Positions 24,702 to 34,534 of a DNA stretch of 64,000 nucleotides are shown here, in pieces. The stretch comes from Gonapodya sp. JEL0774 (lineage: Eukaryota; Monoblepharomycota; Monoblepharidomycetes; Monoblepharidales; Gonapodyaceae), in the NCBI GenBank assembly GCA_027604505.1, contig JADIIX010000053.1, positions 1-64,000 of the forward strand, given 5' to 3'. The stretch's first letter is position 1. Every line of letters begins with the position of its first letter. The notes below the pieces were generated by a model. It was not told the DNA's origin. It searched no databases and saw only the letters and a list, made by a program, of their open reading frames with translations. The position numbers and the translations under genes were made by a program.

Positions 24702-25927
24702 GTTTGCAAAACCCAACGCCTAAAGTCATGGGATTGGAAAGAGATGGTTGGATCTGCATTCGCTGTGTCGCATGTTTGTCACTTGGCGGATATTCTGTTT
24801 CTCGTGGAATACCTTTCTCACAATCGGTGGAGCGCATTGCTGCGTTGACGGTGTATGAATGGTTAGAGGTGGGAATATTATTGCTTGTTTTGGAGTCTCT
24901 TCCCCCAAAGGACACTTCTGCCCCAGATGTTATTTGTACACACTGAGGGGATGAAATTGAAAGAGGGCGTCTATACTCCAACTTCATTTCCGTGAAAGAA
25001 AGTTATGGTTGGTTCTATCTATCCAAATACAGTAGTATTATATGCCCCCTATCGAGAGGCTCACCACCTCCAAGCGCTCGCCAATCGCAGGAATTTCTTC
25101 CCCACCATGGTGGTGGAGCTGGGATGAAACTACAGGATTTTGCGATACCTACGTTCTACAGGCTGTTTTTGGAATGCTTCATTTCCAAAGGATTTTTCGT
25201 TGGAGGGAGACAATGCTCGGAATGCCTCCAACCCCGGCCTTCGTTGTAGTGGAACGTGACTATTCGGCCATCTAGATATATTGGGAGGTACATGACCGGG
25301 GGTGTTTGTCTGTACAATGCTTTGCACCGTTCTACGCCGTGGTCGCGGGGTGCGCCTCACCACCACAGAACCAGAGACAGATCACCACAGCTACAATCTA
25401 TCTTGAGGCCCACCCCTCGCTTGTCCGCTTTGTCCCCCATTTGTCCCTTACTGAGTCATATCTCTCCATCTGGTACCGGTTCCACTACATCGTGATCCGG
25501 ACATGTACTGTGCTGTTGTATTTTCACATGTCATGCGTACTTTAGAAGGAATACATCCACCGATTTGTTTACCCGTCGTCCCGCAGTTTACTACGACCCG
25601 TTCATTCTACTGGTGTCAACGAAGGATTTCTCGCAGTCCCATTCCTGACGACACGACCTCCGATGAGCTTCGATGATCAAGAGCGCAGAGTTCGACCGCT
25701 CCTTGTTCTTCCCAAATGTTCGACTCCACCTTCGAATAGCGAAGTGAGGGCCTGTTTCCGCAAATCAGCCACTTCTTTGTGCTTTGCTTGACAGACTACT
25801 GACGTGTTCAACGAACCCAGATTGCTCTGGATTGATGGCTTTTTCATATGGCAGACTGAATACAAAGCAGAGGGTCAAAGAACTTCTTTCTCTGTGGTGG
25901 GTAGTATCACTCACCGTGTTGTGTGCT
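24702..25927. other. Convergent intergenic region, possible uncharacterised exons
   Basis: This 1.2-kb gap lies between two convergent genes. A plus-strand frame at about 25042-25275 with several Trp and Phe residues, and another at 25306-25545, look mildly coding-like. They do not join in a supported exon chain and match no family I know. The simplest reading is 3' UTRs plus spacer. Confidence 0.3.
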
Positions 25928-27942
25928 TCAACTTTTCTTTTCCTTCTTGATAGCTTCCCAGACCCTCCCAACTCCTCTCGCCCATTCTCGCTCGCTCAAA
26001 TGCCAGAATCCAACCGGTCGGCGTGGATCCCCGGCTTCCACAGGAGGCTTCCGGAGCGCCGTTGGGCGAGGAGTCCTTAAGATCATATCTCGGATCTTCG
26101 GCGGAAATGCTAGGCGCATCTGAGTATCGGAGCTGGGGGCACTTTGGTGAATCGATGTATTTGTGTCACGGGCAACATCACGACGAAGTTTCCAGTTAGC
26201 AAACACAGAGCCGCCACTGTGAGGCGGCGGGATGTGCACCACATTGGGAGTGGGAGATCCTCCCAGCCATCCCAGGTGTGACTGGGTGGAACCAGCAGGC
26301 GTGGGGAAACTCGCTGGCTCGACGGCGACTGATGCAGGCTCAATCGCACCACTCTTGGAATTTATGATTTCCCCCGACACAGCGCCTGCACCCGACTCCA
26401 GCTCCCAAGCCGCCCACCCCTCCTTCCATCCCTGCCAGGCCGTGCCCCCATCATCTTCCCAAAAAGAGCTCCACGCCCTTTCTATACATCTCCTCTTGTC
26501 TCTATCGGTTTCACGTGATTCGACGCACACTAACGCAACGTGGGGCCCTGAGGTAGCCCACCCTGCCATTCCCGGTTCGTTCCCAGCCGGATCGACCACG
26601 GCAGCTCGGCCCCAAATAGCGCGCCGAACGAGGCGCCAGAGTCCAAGGTCTACAAACCCAGCTGTTTGAACGACGAGGAGAAGGTGACAGCAAGAAGCAA
26701 ACAGAAGTGCGAGGGGAAGGTCGTTCTGCGAGTGTCCAGGACAAGGAACCGGTGGTGTGTCAAGAAGAAGGACTCTTTCTGGTGAAGCGTGCAGGAGAAC
26801 GGAGGGTGTTGAAGATGTTGGGGTTGTTCGTGAGCGAGTCGCCGGCGGGAGGATCGATGCCAGGAGGGAAGATTTATCAATTCCTTGAGGGCCGAGAAGT
26901 GCAACAGAGAAGACACCGGGAGTATCAAGGAGGGCGGGGTGACGGGGATCAGGTGGGGTATATGAAAGTGGGTGCCCCGATAGTAAAGTAATTGGGTTAG
27001 GGAACGCAGGGTTGCCGGTGCTAATTTGATTTAATGACTGTTGAGATGCATATTGTGGCAGGGTTGCAGAAGAATTCGTCTGCGCAACTCTGCGCTCAAG
27101 AATTATAGGCGTTTTTTGGCTGAGAGTAGATACTGGAGGTCGGGCGGATTGAACAGTAAGGTGGCCAGACGCCGGGCGTCCAGAGTTGGGGGAGTGGGGA
27201 CGAGGGCGTCCATCTGGTTACACAAAGAACAGGGAATGTGGGCTTTAGTTTGCGACTGACGAGGGGGTCCAGTGAATTGGGTGGAGTAATCGGCTGAAGT
27301 CCATTTTCCTTTCCTAGATTAGGCGTTGAACAAGAGAGCCATTCATGCCCCAGATACAGATTTAGAGACTCAATCACCGAGCTCAACGGCCGTTCCCTCC
27401 GAGACATCAAATTCGCATGGATAGTGATTCATAAAAAGGGGGAACACGCTCCCCGCAACATATCACTCCCTTCAAAAAGACGAGCCAGTGGACCCACCTC
27501 CCGCAAATTTTGTAGCTCCTCGAGTCTCATCGTGGCCCCTTCGGCCATCTCCTGTTTTACTCCCACCTCGACCTTTCCTGGTCAGAGATCTGTCTCGGTC
27601 CTGATCTGCATCCTTATCCCCATCGCTCGCCACAGAAGCACTTTCAACCCTTTCTCTAGCACCGGGACCGCTTCTACCACTTTTGTTTCTGCTCTCTTTC
27701 TCGCTGCGAGTTGGCAAACTTGGGTCGCCAAAACCGTTCGATAAACTTGTTGAAGGATTGTCCCGACGCGCATCTCTCACTTCTCGCCTAATACCTCCAA
27801 GCCCCTTTCCACTCTTTGAATTTCCATTCCATTCACGGTGTTCCATTCCTCTGGTTGCATCTCGTTCCGTTCCGCGCTCTCCGTTCTGTGGAATTGTTCC
27901 TGGTTGCTCCGGTCTTGGACGTCTTTTGCTCGCGTTCTCCAT
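25928..27942 (-). CDS. SMG9: SMG9-like nonsense-mediated decay factor
   Basis: The last two exons are firm: 27313-27134 and 27089-25928, joined in phase. Exon 1 starts at 27942 (MENASKRRPRPE) and ends near 27494-27498. Its donor is unresolved: GTGGGT is the better site but gives the wrong phase, so a small exon may be missing between 27494 and 27313. The N-terminus is a basic, charged disordered region as in metazoan SMG9. The C-terminal part is the degenerate GTPase-like domain. Its P-loop is VALLGPQGIDKSSLL, then RVLLLDTPPV, then HLLLVVQTAGFVDLGLWRLV, which mirrors the human VVIVVQDWFTDLSLYRFL block. It ends in LSEREWARGVGRVWEAIKK like the SMG9 C-terminus. SMG9 with SMG8 regulates the SMG1 kinase that phosphorylates UPF1. 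Confidence 0.78.
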
Positions 27943-28398
27943 CAGTGTAGTGTGTATGTAGATTGTTGAATTGCCAGACTCTTGTATTCAATCCCTTTCG
28001 TATGAAGGCGGAATAGAAAATTGAGCCACGCGATCAGCTGTAGAATCTACAGGCAAGCGAAGGAGGAATCGAAGTCGGAGGTTGAAGATGGGTCTGACAA
28101 TCCTGAGTCAAATCGCACCATCGGTTGCGCGTGCCGTGTTGCCAATGTATATGGGATTTGTGCTTGGACAAAAGTGCAAAGTGGTAAAGGTTGGCACCTC
28201 CGCATTCTTCTTCATCAGAGCCTTTCCCCGCCCGTTTTCACCCTCTCTCTCTCCAAATCACTTGCTGTGTCAAATTTGTAAACAGAAAACGCTCAGTAGC
28301 AACCAGACCCTTCAAAAGGGAGATACAGCATCCACTGTGATCAATGCAGGCTCATATCCTCATCAAGTGGTCAATTTCATCGATTTCCATTAAGGTCA
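27943..28398. other. Divergent intergenic region
   Basis: No supported gene. The region lies between the SMG9-like start on the minus strand and the small plus-strand locus at 28399. A plus frame at 28082-28393 has no motif and no good splice partners. Confidence 0.35.
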
Positions 28399-28950
28399 AT
28401 GTCCGGAGCTGTCCAACATGCGCGCCGTGCTGACGCTTCTTTTTTACTAGAAGCAGCTTCTGAGCTGAACAGGATGGCAGAGTTTGAGCGAGATATCGCA
28501 TTCGCGGTGGAGCGTCAGCTGCTGGTAATTTACAAGCGAATCGTCCGAAACAACCGATATCGTCTCTAGAACATATTCTTCGGCACTAGGAGGCAATCCG
28601 GGCTTCGCAAGAGTCTTTGTCATGTAACGAGACAAACGAAGACTTTTCAACGCCATCCATCATGTCAACCTCCAACGACTACTACTTTAGTGGTCCTAGG
28701 CGCTCAAGCAAATGAACTTATAGCCGAAGCTGATTTGTCAATTCGCAAGTGCTCGACTTCGAGCGGCAAGTTCTTGATCGTGACCGTCAATTTGCTACTT
28801 ACTTGCAGCAACTTGAGCGCAAAAGATAACGCATGGAAGACCGTGACGACGCCTGGACCTCTGATCTAAAATCTGTCAATGGTGATGATCCTCTAGACAA
28901 CCTCGAGGATCTGGGGACAAGCGAGATGATCGAAGACTTCATTCAAGCAT
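28399..28950 (+). CDS. Small helical protein gene or gene remnant, unidentified
   Basis: Four short exons, 28399-28524, 28590-28623, 28700-28748 and 28809-28869, join in phase to an 89-residue hydrophilic protein. It begins MSGAVQHARRADAS and contains LNRMAEFERDIAFAVERQLL followed by EAIRASQE. Oddly, a different frame over the last intron also looks coding (VLDFERQVLDRDRQFATYLQ). It continues across one in-frame TAA into an acidic stretch ending EDLGTSEMIEDFIQA at 28950. Either the locus is alternatively spliced, or it is a decaying gene with one stop, or only one reading is real. I do not recognise a family; the predicted structure is largely helical. Confidence 0.4.
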
Positions 28951-29033
28951 GATTATCAATCTAGAATATTACAACAAACCCGCATCTCAATTCGTCCCCT
29001 GAAAGACCAGCACCGAATTGCACGCAGAACGTA

Positions 29034-30551
29034 ATGGCAAACACCGCGCCCAACCCAACGTTAGCTCTGCAGTTACTGGCGGACGACCTCGACCTCGAAT
29101 CTCGACATGCCCGGTCTGCATGGAGGAATTTGAGCACCTTCCTGTTCCATCAAACTCTCCTACCCCCAGTTGCCACCACTTCCGCTGCTGCTCCCCGCAA
29201 AAGAGGAAATGAGTTCTCCTGCGGCCATGCTGTTTGCTACACATGTCTGAACGACTATCTGACTCACGGACTGGCGAATGAGACATTTCCGCTCAATTGC
29301 CCACAGAGCAAAACGTGTCCCGTTATCATGGCATCTGACATATTGCCAGATGGGGTACTTTCCCCGGTGGAGATGGATCGCTTTACACAGCGGTATATCT
29401 TGGGTATAATGGGAGAAAAATTGATTTACTGTGTGAACTCTCGGTGTTCTCTTCCGCTGTGAGTGGAAATTTAGCAGCTGTTTGATCTGGAAGGTGGGGT
29501 ATTGATTTGCGTCAGTTTCACTCCAAATTTAGTGAGATGCCCGAGTTCGATGACGGTGAAAGCGCAGAATGCCCATGCTGTTTCACAGTCATGTGCCGTA
29601 AATGCAAAGTGGTACGTCAAATCACTGCTGTTGGTTTTGATGGGCAATTCAAAGTTGTCACTTCAACCTTCCTTCCATCATGTCCACCCAGGAATTTCAC
29701 TACAATCTCACATGCGCTCAGTATCAAGCCCAGCCACCCCACCTTAGGAGCCGAGAGGACCGTCAGCTCATTGAACCCGCCAAGGAACGAAAGTGGAGAA
29801 GGTGCCCAGGTTGCCAGGCGATGGTGGAACTTGTTACACACCATGTAATCACGTGAGCTAGTATCGTGCAATGATTGATTGGCCTATGACTGGGTACACT
29901 CATCGCACCCTACTGCGGACAAGACTACATGCAAATGGGGAGGGAGGGAGTTTTGCTACATTTGTGGCTCTGATTGGGTCCAACAAACGCGCCGAAACGG
30001 TGGGGATAATCTGCTTTCTTGGAAGAGGTTGAGCCTCTCTCATACAACTTACCCAGGTTGTCCTCTCTGGGATGATGAAAATCTGGCCGCGGAACACAAC
30101 CGTAATGCAATGGCTGAAATTCGCCTGGAGACTGAGGAGGAAACAATCGAGCGACACGCGGCAGACCCAACAGTATGCATCGTGCATCTTGCCGTTGATC
30201 GCAATTTTAATTCACTAGATTCTTCTATTTGCTACAGCTGCGCCCCTTCCTCGTTTCATTGCAGGATGTACATAATCGTCCTCAAGAGGTGGGTTTCCGT
30301 GTGCCAAACTGGCTTTTGCGGCATGTGGGAGAGAGGACTTGCTCATATTGTGGGAATCAAGTAAGTTATATCCTTTCCGGGAACATACCCCTGTTTCTTA
30401 TCATTTGCATTCTGTTAAGTTCAATTCACTGCAAGCACTGACGCAACATCCGCAACACACGATGCAACACCGCGTTTACATCTGCTGTGGACGGATCTAC
30501 TTGAACGCGGAGGGAGTTTTAACGCACAGGAGTATGTCAGGGCGGCATTAG
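29034..30551 (+). CDS. RING-IBR-RING (RBR) E3 ubiquitin ligase with C2H2 fingers
   Basis: Exons 29214-29458, 29533-29611, 29692-29844, 29924-30172, 30238-30360 and 30420-30551 join in phase. They follow a first exon ending at 29143. RING1 spans that junction: CPVCMEEFEHLP, a 70-nt intron, then FSCGHAVCYTC. The IBR has CPCCFTVMCRKCK. RING2 is RRCPGCQAMVE followed by TTCKWGGREFCYICG, in which the Cys of TTC is the likely catalytic residue that forms the thioester with ubiquitin. The protein ends with two C2H2 fingers, CSYCGNQFNSLQALTQHPQH and YICCGRIYLNAEGVLTHRSM. The N-terminus is not settled: the ATG at 29034 (MANTAPNPTLALQLL) is in another frame from the CPVC block, so a splice, an upstream start or an indel is missing. 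Confidence 0.8.
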
Positions 30552-30606
30552 CCTATCTGTTCTGAGAAACTGGCCACTGCAGCTGTGCCACATTCACGTC
30601 ACTCAT

Positions 30607-32214
30607 ATGCTGCTCGAAATGTGGCCCAGCTTATTTCATAATCGTCATTTTGTACCAAGCCAAAGTCAATCCTTCATATCAACCGTTTGCTTCTCCACTC
30701 ATACGATTCTGCTTTCATCAAATACGCGTTTGATGTCAGCCAATACCACGCTCGTGATATCATCAGAGCTGCTCGAAGATGTTCGTCGGGTTGTTCGAAC
30801 AGCGTTTCCGACCGAGCAGGCTCTATCGAATGCGAAATACAAAGACGTTTTGTCTGCGATCAGGGTTTTCAACCCGTTCTTCCCCATGCCGCGTCCGACC
30901 GTAAATGGTGACGCTGGTCCATCACGTTCTGCTCAAGCCGCCAAACAGGCCGAGCACTCTATCGATAGGTCTATCCCGATAGTACACTCTATTGACCGCG
31001 CGACACGGCTCAAAGTCGGCATGATTGCCCCTTCGATGGTTACCAATAACCTCGATACTGTGTCACACACTGCGGAGAACCCAGTGAATACACAATGGTG
31101 CAACGTTGCATCTCTTCCCCTGCAAAAGCAACGGGACATTGATATCGCGCGTCGAGCTGATCGCCTTTCGGTCGCTGATGGCGACGTGAAACCATTACCT
31201 TTCACGACTTCAGAGTCTCCCGATGTATCAACGCAGTTCACTGCGTTCATACCGATTCTAAAACCCGCGCTCGCCGCTATCCCCACTGTGCATGATGCCA
31301 GTTGTCCCAACACTCAAATTGACCAGATAACCGCAGATGTTTGCCACAAAGTGTCTCCCAACGGTTCGTTGAACCCGCCTACGAATGCACTCATCCCACG
31401 CCCGGTGTCTTTTGACTACTCGGGATTCACTCCAGTGCCCTCGGACTTATCTGACCCTGTGCTTCGGGCTATTGATGAAAAAACGCGAATGTGGCACTGG
31501 AATTGGCCTGCCATGTCGAGTCGCCTGACACTCTATGCGAAAGAGCCTGGAATTCCAGAGAACATTTGGAAAGCTATTGCATTTGGACAGTACGTTGATT
31601 TGGCTCAGCTCTGGCAGTCCGACGCAAACGGCGGCGCACAGCCCAATTCAGCAAACGTCATTACCTCCTTACCTATCTGGCTACGGGCCTACGGGAAACT
31701 CTCTCGAGCTATGGAGTTCTTATTCCCCGAACTAAGAGATTTCCGGATTCTACCAACCTACGCAGAGAGCATCGTCGAGATCTTTGAAACTCGTGGAGCC
31801 TTCTGTTGGGACTCTATCTACGCATATGACATTGAACACCGCAAGGCAGTGGCTGCTAATCATTCAAAGTCCCTCCTTGAAACCGATCCAGTCATTTTTG
31901 CTCGAATTTTGAAACCGCATACCACTGCCACTCACCAGGCTCCCCTCATTGATGCACCGCCTGGGGGAGGACCTCACCGCACCAAGAAGGCAAAATCACA
32001 TGGTAGCAGTGGTGCAAAAGCTTCCTCTGGCAGGACAATTTTGAGCAGCGTATGCAACAACTGGAACAGTGGGCGATGCACGGATGGCCAGTGTCCAAAG
32101 AGTCGTCTTCACGTCTGTCGGACTTGTTTCAATGCGGATCACCGGGCCATCAACCACCCACGTGGCAAACCTACCGTTGCTACAGACAACCAGACTTTTA
32201 AGGTCGTCACTTGA
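30607..32214 (+). mobile_element. Solitary DIRS-like retrotransposon Gag ORF
   Basis: This is one uninterrupted frame; the likely start is the ATG at 30733 (MSANTTLVISSELL), giving about 490 residues. The middle has a Trp-rich block (MWHWNWPAMSSRL) and a helical region. The C-terminus carries a cysteine/histidine cluster, SVCNNWNSGRCTDGQCPKSR then LHVCRTCFNADHRAINH. That pattern is typical of the nucleic-acid-binding tail of Gag-like proteins of DIRS/tyrosine-recombinase retroelements in fungi. No reverse transcriptase, RNase H, recombinase or terminal repeat is visible on either side. Its coding frame is intact and intronless amid intron-rich genes. It is either a fresh 5' fragment or a domesticated Gag. 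Confidence 0.65.
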
Positions 32215-32717
32215 TCCTGGTGGCGAATCTTCACGGTGGGATGGAATTTGATATTGATGATCGTGGTGCGGAGATTGTGCATTATGGCTCTGTAGGCGAA
32301 CTGGGATAATCTATTTACTTGTTTGTGGTGCCGTTATGCTGGGGCTGGGAGTGTTTTGGTATTTGAAATCAAATGACAGTTCGGGCACGGTGGACAAGCT
32401 CTATTGATTGCGTTGTCAGAAAAGGAACTCTTTTAGCACATCTGTTTCTATCAATGCAATCTAGAAATGTTGTGCATAAGACCTTCATTATGCTGATTCT
32501 GATTTCCGCAGTATTTGTGGAGCCCTGTACAAGCCCGGACGCCACTGACGAGATTGCGTTGTTGATTTGGCGATCTCTACTGCGTTCGCACTCCATGTTT
32601 TATGTACTACATATTGCACCAGGCCTGGTCCTGTATTTACATCTATCTAACTCTACACGGTTGCAGATATCTACAAATGGTGGAACCCTCCATCTCAAGT
32701 GAATCCAACTCAATGTC
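32215..32717. other. Intergenic, 0.5 kb
   Basis: No supported gene. The stretch sits between the Gag ORF and the end of the COQ10 gene. It shows no reverse transcriptase or recombinase remnants and no obvious terminal repeat. Confidence 0.4.
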
Positions 32718-34064
32718 TTATCTCCTTTTTGCATTCTTGTTCCTGTTCCTCGCGATCTCCTCACACCTCCTCTCAAAAGCACCCATCACTCTCCCAGTCA
32801 CATCCGCAAAGACCAAGCCCGCCGCCGCTGCGTGTGCCGGGTTCTTAAACTCGAACTCAATGCGGAAATCCACAAGGGTCGGCGCGAGGTGTAGGGCTGG
32901 ATGGTTCACTGAGGTGGGACGTTTGGTCGAAGTAGTCGAAATAGCACCAGGGGATGACAGACCCCGACGGAAATCCGATGGAGTGCTTAGCGTCGGATGG
33001 AGGGGCGTAAACGTCCAGCTACAGAGCATGTGTTTGAAGAGCGTGGTGTCGGCAGCTTTGGCCTGCGCATTGTGGAGGATTTGGGCGAAAAGAAGAAGAA
33101 CTCAATGAGTCTGAGCGAGGGTGCAACAAAATTGTACAAGAGTACCAAAAACACACTCAAGGGATTGATGAATCCGTAGCGCTCTCTCGCAGTTCAAATT
33201 AAAAATAATTAAACTCCACGATGCAGATCCCAGGTCTGGCATGATGAACATGAATTGGCGAAGGGCCGACTCCCCTGAGCCCGAGACTTTCAGCAGCGAC
33301 AAGCTCTTGCCAACGTGGTAATGATCACGAGAACATTATATCTCAGAGCATCAGCGAAGGTCGCACTCTCACGTTGGACAGATTGCTTGGCTTCCAGATC
33401 TTGATGAGGACTCACCTCGACCCTCCAGTTTTCCCAGCAATCAACCTCGCTAATATATCGTTCTTCAAACCCCGCAAATCCAATTGCGAGCTCCGCGCGC
33501 ATGAGATCCCTCCCCGAGCCTGCACTTCTAGTTGAGAGAACACGCGAGCTGGTGCAGAAGGGGAGGAATCCGCGGTAGGAATCGACATCGCGGACGAGAC
33601 AGTAGAGAGAAGCCGGGTCATATCTGGTGAAAATGAACATGGACCATTAGAGTAAATCGGGGAACCTGACACGTTGAAACCCATCAAAAGCGGTATCGAC
33701 GACAGTATGCATGCGCCCTTTAAAAACTAACTTTCAACAATTTTCAGCGAGACACTCAACACTACTGATGTCAAGTTCCGAAAAAAGAACATCCCGGTGT
33801 CGAACATGCAGACACTCACTGCAGGACCTTACTCTCCACATGCTGTTTGGTCATCAGTGCCTTTTGTGCACCAGGCAGCACCGTCGATAGGTCAGGTAGG
33901 GAGATGAAAGACCTCCGCGAAGACGGACTATGAGAAGAGCAGTGGGGAATCCGTCGTGCTGTACAAGGGTGCACGTGGAATGGATCAAGGTTCATCGTTG
34001 AGAGAAGTGTGCGCGGAAAGTACTGGCAACGATGGCCCCACTGGTGAAGTGCGCGGGTAGTCAT
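32718..34064 (-). CDS. COQ10: Coenzyme Q-binding protein Coq10 (START domain)
   Basis: Three exons (34064-33820, 33623-33416, 33062-32718) give 265 residues in phase. The N-terminus is basic and Ser-rich, as expected for mitochondrial import, and ends in RRSFISLPDL. HVESKVLQYDPASLYCLVRD then enters the START-like domain. DVDSYRGFLPFCTSSRVL and AELAIGFAGFEERYISEV are the strongest family blocks. The last exon has DTTLFKHMLCSWTFTP, VDFRIEFEFKNPAHAAAAG and MGAFERRCEEIAR. Coq10 binds coenzyme Q at the inner mitochondrial membrane and supports its synthesis and respiratory use. The second intron (33063-33415) is unusually long for this window. The ATG at 33995 is an alternative start. Confidence 0.93.
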
Positions 34065-34534
34065 TCGCGATGTTATGTTCTATGATTGTGGGAGATGACG
34101 GGATCAGCATCCGTTGCCCTCAGGTAATGCACACAAATATTTGGATTTTATTGTTACAAACAAACATAGAGATTGGAAATGCAAACAAAATCATCGCACG
34201 GTTACTCGGAAGCCTTTTGGACGGATGGTCATTACGAACAGTGTGATTCTCCACCCGCTACAGGAGAGTCGAATGTCACACCTAGGAGACTCTCTGACCG
34301 ATAGAGTGTCTCATGTGAATATACAGTAGCGAAATAGACGGCTAGAGTCCAGCTCTGCGCTTGCTCACCCTCTACGAATAACAACAGTGAGTGTGTGGGT
34401 GATTTTATGTTGTGGGGATCTGTGCCTGGTTCACCCCCCTCGGGCGACCCCTCTTCGCCCTCGCTTGTCGTCCTTATCCATATATACCCAGCTCACAATA
34501 GTGCGCTGGAAACATCAACCATCTGGTCGCACGG
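34065..34534. promoter_or_regulatory. Divergent intergenic region
   Basis: These 470 bases separate the start of COQ10 (minus) from the start of the GH26-like gene (plus), so they should contain both promoters. No specific element stands out. Confidence 0.35.

Noticed and set aside
33241-33280. C/D-box snoRNA in the long COQ10 intron
   Set aside because: The ATGATGA and CTGA words lie on the strand opposite to the host gene and no terminal stem is evident.
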